A stretch of DNA of 64,000 nucleotides from Azospira restricta (GTDB lineage Bacteria; Pseudomonadota; Gammaproteobacteria; Burkholderiales; Rhodocyclaceae). Of the stretch, positions 10,302-19,312 are shown in pieces. The translations under genes and the position numbers were made by a program. Where the stretch lies: contig NZ_CP064781.1 of the NCBI RefSeq assembly GCF_016858125.1, positions 3,419,501 to 3,483,500 on the forward strand, read 5' to 3'. A model generated the notes under the pieces. That model was not told the DNA's origin and searched no databases. It saw nothing but the letters and a program-made list of their open reading frames with translations. The first letter of the stretch is position 1; the number at the start of each line of letters is the position of its first letter.

Positions 10302-11282
10302 ATGAAGCCGAAAATCCTGGTCAGCCGGGAAGTCTTCCCGGAAGTGATCGAGCACCTCGCCGGGCACTTCGAGATCGACTACCACGCCGAGGATGCGGCG
10401 CTGCCACCGGCCGAGCTGGCGGCACGACTGGCCGGCAAGGCCGGCGCCATCACCATGCTCACCGACCGCATCGACGACAGCGCGCTGGCCGGCGCCGGCG
10501 GACTGAAGGCGGTGTGCAACGTCGCCGTCGGCTACAACAACTTCGACCTCGCCGCGCTCTCCCGCGCCGGCGTGCTGGCGACCAACACCCCGGGCGTGCT
10601 CGACGACACCACCGCCGACACCGTCTGGGCGCTGCTGATGGCCTCGGCGCGCCGCGTCGTCGCCGCCGACCGCTGGGTGCGTGCCGGTCGCTGGCAGCGC
10701 TGGAAATTCAACGACGACTGGCTCGGCCAGGACGTGCACCACGCGACGCTGGGCATCCTCGGCATGGGCCGCATCGGCCAGGCGGTGGCGAAGCGCGCCG
10801 CCGGCTTCGCGATGCGCGTCATCTACCACAACCGGCAGACGCTGCCGGGCGAGGTCGAGCGCGCCTGCAACGCGCGCTGGGTGAGCAAGGAGGCGCTGCT
10901 GCACGAGGCCGATTTCGTCGTGCTGATGCTGCCCTACTCGCCGGCCGTGCACCACCTCGTCGGCGCCGTCGAGCTGGCGGCGATGAAGCCCACCGCGCAC
11001 CTGATCAACGTCGCCCGCGGCGGCATCGTCGACGACGACGCGCTGATCGCCGCGCTGCGCGAGCGGCGCATCGCCGGCGCCGGCCTCGACGTGTTCGAGA
11101 ACGAGCCGGCGCTCGATGCGCGCTTCTTCGAGCTCGACAACGTCACGCTGACGCCGCACATCGGCTCGTCGTCGCGCGCGACCCGGCTGGCGATGGCGAT
11201 GTGCGCCGCCGACAACCTGATCGCCGCGCTGCACGGGCGGCGCCCGCCCAACCTGCTCAACCCGGAAGTCTTCGGCGGCTGA
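10302..11282 (+). CDS. D-2-hydroxyacid dehydrogenase (glyoxylate/hydroxypyruvate reductase type)
   Basis: A 326-residue NAD(P)-dependent dehydrogenase. The nucleotide-binding loop is GILGMGRIGQAVAKRA, and the catalytic Arg/Glu/His set is seen in NVARGGIVDD, ENEPALD and LTPHIGSSS. The best match by motif is the GhrB/GyaR group, which reduces glyoxylate or hydroxypyruvate to glycolate or D-glycerate in the cytoplasm. It lies 18 bases after the TerC-Usp gene and 27 before tartronate semialdehyde reductase, so it is part of the same operon. Together with glycerate kinase it implies flow of C2/C3 hydroxy acids into 2-phosphoglycerate. Substrate preference cannot be read from the sequence. Confidence 0.87.
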   Translation: MKPKILVSREVFPEVIEHLAGHFEIDYHAEDAALPPAELAARLAGKAGAITMLTDRIDDSALAGAGGLKAVCNVAVGYNNFDLAALSRAGVLATNTPGVLDDTTADTVWALLMASARRVVAADRWVRAGRWQRWKFNDDWLGQDVHHATLGILGMGRIGQAVAKRAAGFAMRVIYHNRQTLPGEVERACNARWVSKEALLHEADFVVLMLPYSPAVHHLVGAVELAAMKPTAHLINVARGGIVDDDALIAALRERRIAGAGLDVFENEPALDARFFELDNVTLTPHIGSSSRATRLAMAMCAADNLIAALHGRRPPNLLNPEVFGG

Positions 11283-11309
11283 CGCCGCCCATCCCCCAGG
11301 AGAACACAC

Positions 11310-12185
11310 ATGAACGTCGGATTCATCGGACTCGGCCTGATGGGCCGCCCGCTCGCGCTGCACCTCGCCGCCGCCGGCCACACGCTGCACCTGTGGGCGC
11401 GCCGGCCGGCGTCGCTGGAACCGTTCAAGGACGTCGCCGCGCACGCGCACACCTCGGCCGCCGAAGTCGCCCGCCACAGCGAGGTGGTGATCACGATGGT
11501 CGCCGACGCGCCCGACGTACGCGACGTCACGCTCGGCGACGACGGCATCGCCGCCGGCGCGAAGAAGGGGCTGATCGTCGTCGACATGAGCACGATCAAC
11601 CCCAACGCCGCGCGCGAGATCGGCGCCGCGCTCGCCGCGAAGGGCATCGAGTTCCTCGATGCGCCGGTCTCCGGCGGCCAGGTCGGCGCGATCAACGCGA
11701 CGCTGACGATCATGGTCGGCGGCAAGCCCGAGGTGTTCGAGAAAGTGAAGCCGCTGTTCGAGAAGATGGGCAAGTCGATCACGCTGATCGGCGGCAGCGG
11801 CGCCGGCCAGGTGGCCAAGGCCTGCAACCAGATCCTCACCGGCGTCGGCATCCTCGCCGTCGCCGAGGCCTTCGCGCTGGCCGAGAAGAGCGGCGTCGAC
11901 CCGGCGCGCGTGCGCGAGGCGCTGCTCGGCGGCTTCGCCTATTCGCGCATCCTCGAGAACCACGGCCAGCGCATGCTCGACCGCAACTTCAAGCCCGGCT
12001 TCAAGGCCTGGATGCACCAGAAGGACCTGCGCATCGTGATGGAGGAAGCGCACCGCATGGGCCTGATGCTGCCCTCCTCGGCGGCCACCGCGCAGCTGTT
12101 CAACGCGCTGGTCGGCAGCGGCCTCGGCGAGGACGACTCGATCGCCTCGCTGAAGCTGCTGGAGAAGCTCGGCGGCATCGAATAA
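11310..12185 (+). CDS. glxR: 2-hydroxy-3-oxopropionate (tartronate semialdehyde) reductase
   Basis: A 291-residue beta-hydroxyacid dehydrogenase. It has the Rossmann GFIGLGLMG at residues 4-12, the substrate-binding DAPVSGGQVGA, the catalytic lysine in GQVAKACNQIL, and the C-terminal MLDRNFKPGFKAWMHQKDL typical of GarR/GlxR. It converts tartronate semialdehyde to D-glycerate with NAD(P)H. 3-Hydroxyisobutyrate dehydrogenase is the close alternative, and mmsA nearby keeps that open, but the RNFKPGF segment and the glycerate kinase favour tartronate semialdehyde. No glyoxylate carboligase gene lies in the window, so the source of that semialdehyde is not shown. Confidence 0.85.
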   Translation: MNVGFIGLGLMGRPLALHLAAAGHTLHLWARRPASLEPFKDVAAHAHTSAAEVARHSEVVITMVADAPDVRDVTLGDDGIAAGAKKGLIVVDMSTINPNAAREIGAALAAKGIEFLDAPVSGGQVGAINATLTIMVGGKPEVFEKVKPLFEKMGKSITLIGGSGAGQVAKACNQILTGVGILAVAEAFALAEKSGVDPARVREALLGGFAYSRILENHGQRMLDRNFKPGFKAWMHQKDLRIVMEEAHRMGLMLPSSAATAQLFNALVGSGLGEDDSIASLKLLEKLGGIE

Positions 12186-12208
12186 GCGCAACACGAAAGG
12201 AGCGCGCG

Positions 12209-12610
12209 ATGAACCAGAAACCCTGCCTGACCCGCGACGACGCCGTGCGCATCATCGCCGCCGCGCGCGCCGAGGCCGAGGCCAACGGCTGGCCGGTGAC
12301 CATCGCCGTCGCCGACGACGGCGGCCACCTGATCGCCCTCGAACGCCTCGACGGCTGCCCGGCGGCGAGCGCCTACATCGCCCCCGAGAAGGCGCGCGCC
12401 GCCGCGCTCGGCCGGCGCGAAACCAAGCTCTACGAGGAGATGATCAACGCCGGCCGCGTCTCCTTCCTGTCGGTACCGGTGCTGCAGGGCATGCTCGAGG
12501 GCGGCGTGCCGGTCTGGGTCGACGGCCAGCTCGCCGGCGCCGTCGGCGTCTCCGGCGTCAAGGCGCCGCAGGACGGGCAGATCGCCCAAGCCGGGATCGA
12601 CGCGCTGTAG
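12209..12610 (+). CDS. glcG: GlcG/HbpS-family protein
   Basis: A 133-residue protein of the GlcG/HbpS family (DUF336), starting at ATG after AAAGGAG. Typical features are the early VTIAVADDGGHLIALERLDG and the C-terminal GGVPVWVDGQLAGAVGVSGV. These small proteins are found beside glycolate, glycerol and hydroxyacid catabolic genes, and some bind haem or corrinoid, but the biochemical role is unclear. It is the last gene of the operon that starts with the TRAP binding protein; the next gene is on the other strand. Confidence 0.85.
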   Translation: MNQKPCLTRDDAVRIIAAARAEAEANGWPVTIAVADDGGHLIALERLDGCPAASAYIAPEKARAAALGRRETKLYEEMINAGRVSFLSVPVLQGMLEGGVPVWVDGQLAGAVGVSGVKAPQDGQIAQAGIDAL

Positions 12611-12677
12611 CGGGCGGATTCGTGCTGCTGCGGTCGTCGACGAAGATGGCGGCGACCGCCCCCGCCCTCGTTTCAGG

Positions 12678-12980
12678 TCAGGTCGAGCGACGTCGGTTTT
12701 CTTGAGCGGAAGGCGTCTCGAGCATCGCCAATTCCGCCTGCATTTTCGCCAACTGGTGAAATATCTTGCGCGCGTGGCAAACGACCTGGGCACCAGCCAC
12801 CGTCGGTGACAAACCGCGGGCACGGCGGTCGAACAACCGCAAATTCAGTGCCGCTTCGAGACGAGCCAAGCGGGCGCTCGCCGACGATGGCGCCAAGCCG
12901 ACACGGGCGGCCGCAGCAGTCAGGCTGCCGCTCTCGGCGATTTCGAGCACCAGCGCGAGATCGGCCAGGTCATAGCTCAC
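12678..12980 (-). pseudogene. truncated LysR-type regulator (DNA-binding domain only)
   Basis: About 100 residues that match only the N-terminal winged helix of a LysR regulator: LVLEIAESGSLTAAAARVGLA, then SSASARLARLEAALNLRLFDRR and LSPTVAGAQV. The whole effector-binding domain (about 200 residues) is absent; the frame stops and GlcG ends only 67 bases further on, so there is no room for it. The start I prefer is GTG at 12980, preceded by GGAG; the open frame continues to 13040. It follows the porin gene on the same strand. It is probably a deletion remnant, although a stand-alone DNA-binding protein that competes with full-length LysR factors is possible. Confidence 0.7.
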
Positions 12981-13094
12981 GGAACGCTCCGCGCCCGCCA
13001 CCGCCCAGAAAAATGCCTCCCCGGTTTCCCGGGAAGGCAAAGGTGCACGCTCGGCGGAGGACGAAGCGCTGCACAGGGGAGAGTTCTCGATGCA

Positions 13095-14459
13095 TCAGAA
13101 CTGGTAGGAGTAATCGACGTAGAAGCGGTGCTGTTCCCAATCCTGGCGGGGCATGCCCTTGATCGTCGCCGAGGTCGAACCGTTTTCGACGTGCGAATCG
13201 TAGTTCATGTAGACGTAGCGAGCACTCAGGTTCTTCACGAACGGGAGCGCATACGCGACGGTAAACTCTCGATAGTGTTCGCGGCCTTCCGCCGAATTGT
13301 TCAGGTTACTGCTCTTGGCGCCGCTTCCGCGCGAATACTTGAAGCCGGTCGTCAGTCCGGGAACGAAGTTTTTCCAGTCGTAGGCGAGACGAACCGAGCC
13401 GACGATCTCGTCCCGGTTGCTCAGGTCAGGACCGAGGCCGGCAGCGGTCGGGAAGGGGTTGGTGCCGTGATCCTGGGTCAGGCTGCCCGTCTTCGTGGCA
13501 TCTACCGCAAAATTGTCTTCGATCCAGAAGCCGTCGAATTTCGCGACGGCGGCACCGACCGTGAAGTTGCTCACTTTCCACTCGGCGTCCAGATAAACGC
13601 CCTTGCCGTCATTGTCGAGACGGGACGTTCCGGTGCAGTCGAGCTCCTTCTCGGCGGAACAGACGAACAGCGAGCCAGCATCGCGCGACGTGAACAGGCC
13701 GGCGGAGAGCTTGAGCGAATTCTTGTCCAGCGGAATGGTATAGGCGCCGACCAGGCCGAATTTCGACAGGTAATCCTTGGAATTCAGGTACTCGGCGGTC
13801 ACCGACACCGGCCCCTTGGCATAGCTAGCGCCAAGAATGCCGACATAGTCGATTTCCTTGCGCAGCTTGGCAGCAGTCGCCTCGGTCCTGAATTTCTCGA
13901 AGTGGCCAGTGCTGCGCGAGCGCCACTCGTCGTAGACCGCGCCATAGATCGTCAACCCGGCGAGCGGCTTGAGCGATGCACTGGCACCGGAATAGGTATC
14001 CGGTACGGCGCGGGTATTCGTACTCTTCAGCAGCAGGCTGTTCTGCAATTGGCGGCCGAACTTCGCCTGTGCGAAATCCTGGTACTTGAGCTTGACCAGC
14101 GCCTGGCCGGCCGTCAGGTAGGAATCGCGAAGCTGGCCATTGTTGCCGACGTCGACGAGATTGCTCGTCGGCGTGCCGCTGTCCCCCAGGCGGGCGACGC
14201 CGTAGGCGGAGATGTCGGTGCCGATGATGCCGCCCCAGTAGGGCGACTGGTAGTTGAGTTGAAGCCCCAGCGCACTCTGCTGGTAGTCAGTCGCTTTGGG
14301 ATTCTTGTTGGTCTTGGTCGGGTAAACGAGGCTTTCGTCATCCCAATAAACCCCGCGTGCCTTCAGTTCGAAGTTGTGTTCTCCGTCAGCAGCCATAAGC
14401 GCCTGCGGCAGACCGCCAATCAGCGCCGCCAGCATTCCCGCCTTGATTCTCCTATCCAT
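13095..14459 (-). CDS. OprD-family outer-membrane porin
   Basis: A 454-residue precursor with a Sec signal peptide (basic start, hydrophobic core, cleavage near ALMAAD) and a mature part rich in alternating beta-strand patterns, ending in the terminal aromatic YVDYSYQF required for outer-membrane insertion. The motifs (early FELKARGVYWDDES, LGLQLNYQSPYWGGIIGTDIS) match the OprD/OccK porins that admit carboxylates and basic amino acids. I start at 14459, where GGAGG stands 6 bases before ATG, not at the in-frame codon 21 bases earlier. It is the distal gene of the tricarboxylate/itaconate cluster and is a natural outer-membrane entry port for its substrate. Confidence 0.87.
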   Translation of the reverse strand: MDRRIKAGMLAALIGGLPQALMAADGEHNFELKARGVYWDDESLVYPTKTNKNPKATDYQQSALGLQLNYQSPYWGGIIGTDISAYGVARLGDSGTPTSNLVDVGNNGQLRDSYLTAGQALVKLKYQDFAQAKFGRQLQNSLLLKSTNTRAVPDTYSGASASLKPLAGLTIYGAVYDEWRSRSTGHFEKFRTEATAAKLRKEIDYVGILGASYAKGPVSVTAEYLNSKDYLSKFGLVGAYTIPLDKNSLKLSAGLFTSRDAGSLFVCSAEKELDCTGTSRLDNDGKGVYLDAEWKVSNFTVGAAVAKFDGFWIEDNFAVDATKTGSLTQDHGTNPFPTAAGLGPDLSNRDEIVGSVRLAYDWKNFVPGLTTGFKYSRGSGAKSSNLNNSAEGREHYREFTVAYALPFVKNLSARYVYMNYDSHVENGSTSATIKGMPRQDWEQHRFYVDYSYQF

Positions 14460-14595
14460 TCGATTCCTCCGTAAATTCACATTCCCTGCCCTGCTCGGGC
14501 CCCCGGTACGTCCATGCCTTGAAAACCGGACCGTGAATTACAGTCTAAGAAATCGATTAAATTGCGTGAAATGCATATTTGTATTTTATTAATGC

Positions 14596-15723
14596 CTACT
14601 CGGCATCAATAAAACGAGCGAGCCCGACATCTGCCGCAGCAGCGCTCTCGAGCGGCAGCAGGACATTCCCCTGGAACAGCTTGCGGGCGGTCCGGATCAG
14701 GCCAGCCGAGACGATGCTCGGTTCGTCGGCAGCGAGATCGCCAGCGATCTGCAGGCGAATGTCGAGGGTGCCGGCCGGCTGCTCGATGGTGACGAGACAT
14801 GGGTCGTGCTCGTCAAGCCGAGCCAGATCGTTCACCACCGTTCCCGGAATGACGCTGGTTGCCGACAGGCAGAGCGCACCGGTGACGGCATAGGCCGAAT
14901 GGCAGCTCCAAGGCGTGAAATAGCGCGAGGCGATCACCCCCGTGGCCGCGGGCCTTGCCACCAGCGCGATCTTCGGCAGCACCTTGTCGTGCACATCGCC
15001 GAGCCCGGCCTTTTCGGCGATCTGCAGGCGGATCGACTCGAGGCGGGCTTTCAGCGAGGCATCGGCATCCAGCGCCTGTTTGCTCTCATGCCCCGTCTTG
15101 CCCAGGGCGACCGCGGGAACAAACACCAGCGGCGTCGCAAAATCGATCAGCGACACGGTGACGCCGTCGACCACGTCGGTCCGGCTGCCGGTAGGAAACA
15201 GGCGTCCCGTTTTGGCGCCGGTGGCGTTCAGGAAATTCAGCTGGATCGGCGCGCCCGTGCCGGGAACCCCGTCAATTCGCGCGTCGCCCTCATAGCTCAC
15301 CTTCCCCCCCGGGGTCTGAACGACCGCCTCGACCACCTTGTTGGTATTGACGTTGAAAATGCGCAGGGTGGTAACGGGGTCGGCCGCCACCACCAAGCCA
15401 TTCTCGATCGCGAACGGACCGACCCCGGCCAGCATGTTGCCGCAGTTCGGGGTCGTATCCACGGTCGCCGTTTCGATCGAGACCTGGGCGAACAGGTAGT
15501 CAATATCGACCCCCGGGCGTTGGGACGGACTGACGATGACGACCTTGCTGGTCAGCGTGTCGCCGCCGCCGATGCCGTCGATCTGACGGACATGGGGCGA
15601 GCCCATAGCCAGCAGCAGAAGCCGGTCGCGCGCCTCGGCGTCCTGCGGCAGGTCACGCGCGTGGAAGTAAGGCCCTTTCGATGTCCCCCCGCGCATAAAG
15701 GTGCAGGGAATGCTGAACAGCAT
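14596..15723 (-). CDS. PrpF-family isomerase 1 (aconitate or 4-oxalomesaconate isomerase)
   Basis: A 375-residue PrpF-family protein (diaminopimelate-epimerase fold). It opens with the family's CTFMRGGTSKGPYF, then DGIGGGDTLTSKVVIV (Lys60 is the likely catalytic base by family analogy) and TPNCGNMLAG with Cys94. The family shifts double bonds or flips cis/trans geometry in tricarboxylates: 2-methylaconitate isomerase PrpF, 4-oxalomesaconate tautomerase GalD, and aconitate-delta-isomerase Adi1 in Ustilago. Beside TcuAB an aconitate substrate is most likely. A second paralogue lies at 29.2 kb at the other end of the same cluster. Confidence 0.85.
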   Translation of the reverse strand: MLFSIPCTFMRGGTSKGPYFHARDLPQDAEARDRLLLLAMGSPHVRQIDGIGGGDTLTSKVVIVSPSQRPGVDIDYLFAQVSIETATVDTTPNCGNMLAGVGPFAIENGLVVAADPVTTLRIFNVNTNKVVEAVVQTPGGKVSYEGDARIDGVPGTGAPIQLNFLNATGAKTGRLFPTGSRTDVVDGVTVSLIDFATPLVFVPAVALGKTGHESKQALDADASLKARLESIRLQIAEKAGLGDVHDKVLPKIALVARPAATGVIASRYFTPWSCHSAYAVTGALCLSATSVIPGTVVNDLARLDEHDPCLVTIEQPAGTLDIRLQIAGDLAADEPSIVSAGLIRTARKLFQGNVLLPLESAAAADVGLARFIDAE

Positions 15724-15802
15724 GGCGAACTCCTTTGGATAGGTTTACGGGGCACATTCTTGGCTCCCGACGAGCAAACGTAAAATGAATTAATGCGAAT
15801 TT

Positions 15803-15823
15803 TTGTTGCTTAAACCGCAACAA
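15803..15823. repeat. 7-bp inverted repeat between operon segments
   Basis: TTGTTGC, seven bases, GCAACAA lies between the end of the hydroxyacid dehydrogenase gene and the promoter side of PrpF 1. It has no T-tract on either strand after the stem, so it is not a standard terminator. It might be a regulator-binding dyad for PrpF 1. Low confidence in any role. Confidence 0.3.
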
Positions 15824-15831
15824 CAACCGGC

Positions 15832-16809
15832 TTAAATGGCGGAGCCGCCCCCGGCATCGCGAATGAAGTCGCGCACATGCGTGAACGCTTCGCGGAAATA
15901 GGCCTCGTAGGTGTCCTGCTCAACAAAGCCGAGATGCGGGGTGCACAGGATGCACGGATGGTCGAGATAGTCACCGACACCGTCCGGTTCGCACTCGAAG
16001 ACATCGATGGCCGCGGCACCCGGGCGGCCATCGCCGAGGGCGTCAAGCAGGGCGCGGGGCGCAAGCAGCTCGGCGCGGCTGGTGTTGACCAGCAGCGCAT
16101 CCGGCCGCATCGCGGCCAGGTCGTCGCGACGGATCAAGTGGCGCGTCTCGGCGCAGAGCCGCAAGTGCAGGCTAAGCACATCGACCTGTGCCAGGAAATC
16201 GCGCCGATCAGCGAGGTAGGCGACGCCATCGGCCTCTGCCGCCTGCTGCGACTGCTCACGGCCGTGCGCAACAACGCGCATGCCGAAAGCGTCCCCGACC
16301 GCCGCCACCCGTCGTCCGATCCTGCCGTACCCCCAAATACCCAGCGTGCGCCCGCAGAGCGCACGCCCGAGCTGTTCATCAGCGAGTTCCGGCGTGCTGC
16401 GTTGCCATCGCCCGCGTGCCAGTTGCCCGGCATAGCCCACCAGGCGACGGGAGGCAGCGAGGATCAGCGCCCAGGTCAACTCGGCCGGAGCGATCGGATT
16501 ACCGCTGCCGTCGCGCACGGCAACACCATGTCGCGCGCAGGCCGCGAGGTCGATGCAGTCGCTCAGACGGCCGGTCTGCACGATCAAGCGCAGGCGCGGC
16601 AATGCCGCGATCAGCCGCGACGAAATACGGGTCCGCTCGCGGATCAGAACGAGGGTATCGGTATCCCGCAACACCCGGAGCAATTCGTTCTCGTCGCTGA
16701 TCCGGCGGGTCAGCACATCGAGTTCGACGGCCAGCCCGTCGAGCACACGCACCGAGTCGAGGCGGGCGACGACGCCCTGGTAGTCATCCAGCACGGTGAT
16801 CCGGTTCAT
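15832..16809 (-). CDS. D-2-hydroxyacid dehydrogenase family protein
   Basis: A 325-residue member of the D-2-hydroxyacid dehydrogenase family. It has the catalytic-domain start ITVLDDYQGV, Rossmann loop GIWGYGRIGRRVA, NTSRAELLAP around the substrate arginine region, DVFECEP and TPHLGF with the catalytic His. The ATG overlaps the stop of the upstream MFS gene in ATGA. Its place in a tricarboxylate/itaconate cluster suggests reduction or oxidation of a branched hydroxy acid such as citramalate- or isocitrate-like compounds, but nothing in the sequence fixes the substrate. It is clearly different from the hydroxyacid dehydrogenase at 10.3 kb. Confidence 0.83.
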   Translation of the reverse strand: MNRITVLDDYQGVVARLDSVRVLDGLAVELDVLTRRISDENELLRVLRDTDTLVLIRERTRISSRLIAALPRLRLIVQTGRLSDCIDLAACARHGVAVRDGSGNPIAPAELTWALILAASRRLVGYAGQLARGRWQRSTPELADEQLGRALCGRTLGIWGYGRIGRRVAAVGDAFGMRVVAHGREQSQQAAEADGVAYLADRRDFLAQVDVLSLHLRLCAETRHLIRRDDLAAMRPDALLVNTSRAELLAPRALLDALGDGRPGAAAIDVFECEPDGVGDYLDHPCILCTPHLGFVEQDTYEAYFREAFTHVRDFIRDAGGGSAI

Positions 16810-18131
16810 GAACTCCCCCCCTCCTTCGACTCGGGCCGGGAAATGCCGAGCTGTGCATAGATCGGCCGCAGGTGCATGCGAAATTCCTCCAGGCGCAAGC
16901 GAAAGTAGAACGAAGTCATGATCAGCATGCCACCGAGGAAGACCAGGGTATTGCGAGGTCCGGCGAGATCGGCCAGCGCACCGCTGCACAGTCCGCCCAG
17001 GGCAGCGGCACCGAGGTTGGCCGCAGCATAGACGGCGAGCACACGTCCGCGCAGGCGCTCCGGCAAGATCGTCTGCAGGATGGTGTTGCTCGATGCGTTG
17101 CCGTTGATCAGACCAAAGCCAAGCAGGAACAGCATGGCGCAGGCCAGCCACGCGTCCGGCGCGATGGCGAAGGCCAGCAGCGCACATCCCGTGAGCAGAT
17201 TGCCCGATGCGATCGAACCGCTCAGGCCGCGCACCGTCGGCCGCGCAACCAGCGCCAGCGCGGCCAGCAGCGCCCCAGCGCCGGCACTGCCGAGCAGGAT
17301 GCCGAGCATTTCCGGACCGCCGCGAAAAACGTCACGTACGAAAGCCGGCATCAGCGGTACGTAGTTGGCCGCCAGGAAGTTGAGCAGCGCCACCTGCAGC
17401 AATAGCCGGCGCACTGCAAAGTTGCGCCGGATGTAACTGCCCCCCTCCGCCATCGCGGCCCGGAAGCCCGCCGAGCAGTGCGCCGGCGAGCGCGTTTTCA
17501 GACCGGCGAGAACACCGATGATGGCCAGGAAGGAGAGCCCGTTGAGCGCGAAGCAGACCGCCTCCGAAGCCAGCGTCAGCACCGCGCCGGCAAGCGGCGG
17601 GCCGACGAAGCGGGCGGTGTTGAAGAACAGCGAATTGAGGGCCACCGCATTCGGCAGATCACCGCGGTCGGCCACCAGCTGGCTGGTGTAGGCATGCCGC
17701 AGAGGGACGTCGAAACTGTTGAGGACGCCGAAGACCGCGGCCGCGAACAGGATGTGCCAGGTTTCCACCCCTCCCTGCCAGGTGACGAGTGCCAGCAGCA
17801 GCGCCTGTATGGCCATCCCGGACTGCACCGCCAGCATCAGGCGCCGGATGTCCGAGCGGTCAATGATGATGCCGGCCAGCGGCGCCACGAAGAGCTGCGG
17901 AATCTGCGAAAGGAAGGCGACGCTGCCGAGCAGCGTCGCCGAACCGGTCGTCCGATAGGCCAGCCAGCCGAGCGCCACCTGTTGCAGCCAGCTGCCGAGA
18001 ATGGAAACCGACTGACCAGCGAAGTAGAGGCGGTAGCTCCGATGGCGCAAGGCGCGCCAGGAGCGGGCCCACTGCTGCGCGAAAGAAGACCGGATGGCAG
18101 GCCATCCGGTCAGCGCACGGGGAAAACGCAT
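16806..18131 (-). CDS. MFS transporter (EntS/TetV-like)
   Basis: A 441-residue major facilitator with twelve predicted helices. The opening ALRHRSYRLYFAGQSVSILG followed by SWLQQVALGWLAYR is typical of the MFS_3/EntS-like group (DUF894). I start at the ATG at 18131; longer in-frame codons reach back into tcuB but encode an Arg/Ala-rich stretch unlike a transporter. The stop overlaps the hydroxyacid dehydrogenase start, and tcuB ends 20 bases upstream, so it is within the same operon. It may export a product or import tricarboxylates, as TcuC does in Salmonella, although TcuC belongs to a different MFS branch. Confidence 0.83.
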   Translation of the reverse strand: MRFPRALTGWPAIRSSFAQQWARSWRALRHRSYRLYFAGQSVSILGSWLQQVALGWLAYRTTGSATLLGSVAFLSQIPQLFVAPLAGIIIDRSDIRRLMLAVQSGMAIQALLLALVTWQGGVETWHILFAAAVFGVLNSFDVPLRHAYTSQLVADRGDLPNAVALNSLFFNTARFVGPPLAGAVLTLASEAVCFALNGLSFLAIIGVLAGLKTRSPAHCSAGFRAAMAEGGSYIRRNFAVRRLLLQVALLNFLAANYVPLMPAFVRDVFRGGPEMLGILLGSAGAGALLAALALVARPTVRGLSGSIASGNLLTGCALLAFAIAPDAWLACAMLFLLGFGLINGNASSNTILQTILPERLRGRVLAVYAAANLGAAALGGLCSGALADLAGPRNTLVFLGGMLIMTSFYFRLRLEEFRMHLRPIYAQLGISRPESKEGGSS

Positions 18132-18151
18132 GCGGGAAATGTTCGCGGCCG

Positions 18152-19312
18152 TTAATCGGAAGCCAACTGCAGCCGGTTCGGCAGGCGCTTCTCGATCGAC
18201 CATTTCAGCAGCGCCGCCGAACGGAACACGCCGTGCGCGAACTTGCCGTACGGAAGGGTCAGGAACAAGGCCATCACCACGCCCAGATGCAGGGCGAGCA
18301 GCAGCCCCATGGCGGCAGTGTCGCGCAGGCCGAGCAGCAGCAGACCGGTGCTGCTGGTCAGCAGCAGCAGCACGATGAAACCGATGTCCATCGGCTTCTG
18401 TGCGGCGTCGCCGTGCAAGGGATGCCGGCGCAGGTTGAGCCACAGCAACCCGGCCGGGCCGATCAGCAAGCCAATACCGCCGGCGACGCCGAGCAGGACC
18501 GGCACGCTGTTTAGCGCATACGGCGCATGCCAGCCGAACAGGTAGTGGTAGAGCGTAGCGACGGCGGTCGCGGCGAAGCAGAGCATGAAACCGTAGAAGG
18601 TGAAATGGTGGAAGCGGCGGCGCTGCAGCGAGAAGGTGTCATCTTCGTTGTTGCAGCCCTCGCCGTGGCCGCCATCCAGATATTTCAGCGCAAGGACATG
18701 GCCCGCCGCCTCGGCCGCCGCTCCGCTGCCGAGCGCACCGGGCGCAACGTCGCGCCAGAAGCGGCGTACGCCCAGGCCAAGGGCAAGGACGGCAAAGCCA
18801 AAGACCGTGCCGAACATCAACACCAGCGTGTTATGCGGAAAGACCGCGTAGAAATTTCCGGCCAGCGGCCGATGGAGAAGACCGCCGGCAGCCATCATCG
18901 CCAGCATCAGAAACAGCGCCAGCGCGCCTGCGAGCGCCAGCGCGACGGTCAGGCCGTTACGCTTGTAGAGACTGCCGAGCGCCGCCGGCCACGCGTAGCT
19001 GGAGTAGGTCTCGCCACGCACCCTGGCCATCGCCTGCGGCACATTCACCGCAAATTCGTGCGGCGGCGCGTACTGGCAGGCATGCAGACAAGCGCCGCAG
19101 TTGTGGCAGAGGTTCGCCAGGTAGTGAACGTCAGCCTTGTCGAATTCCAGGCGACGCGTCATCGCCGGGAAGACGGCGCAGAAGCCCTCGCAATAGCGGC
19201 AGGCGTTGCAAATCTTCATGATGCGGCCGACCTCGACCTCTTTGTCCGTCAGCGGAATCGCGCCGGCGGCGAGGTCCCGCGCCTCGGCGACGAGTCGTTC
19301 AAGCTGCTGCAT
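18152..19312 (-). CDS. tcuB: TcuB, tricarballylate dehydrogenase electron-transfer subunit
   Basis: A 386-residue membrane iron-sulfur protein. Two 4Fe-4S motifs are complete: Cys35/38/41/45 ([11 protein letters not shown]) and Cys69/72/75/79 ([11 protein letters not shown]). They are followed by about six hydrophobic helices with histidines suited to haem b ligation ([20 protein letters not shown]). In Salmonella TcuB reoxidises the FADH2 of TcuA and passes electrons to the quinone pool. The start at 19312 is inside the 3' end of tcuA, a 14-base overlap that implies coupling. Length and motif order match the CitB/TcuB family. Confidence 0.93.
   Translation of the reverse strand: MQQLERLVAEARDLAAGAIPLTDKEVEVGRIMKICNACRYCEGFCAVFPAMTRRLEFDKADVHYLANLCHNCGACLHACQYAPPHEFAVNVPQAMARVRGETYSSYAWPAALGSLYKRNGLTVALALAGALALFLMLAMMAAGGLLHRPLAGNFYAVFPHNTLVLMFGTVFGFAVLALGLGVRRFWRDVAPGALGSGAAAEAAGHVLALKYLDGGHGEGCNNEDDTFSLQRRRFHHFTFYGFMLCFAATAVATLYHYLFGWHAPYALNSVPVLLGVAGGIGLLIGPAGLLWLNLRRHPLHGDAAQKPMDIGFIVLLLLTSSTGLLLLGLRDTAAMGLLLALHLGVVMALFLTLPYGKFAHGVFRSAALLKWSIEKRLPNRLQLASD

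Noticed and set aside
15803-15823. Terminator after the hydroxyacid dehydrogenase gene
   Set aside because: The stem is only 7 bp, with A residues instead of T after it on the minus strand, so termination is not supported.
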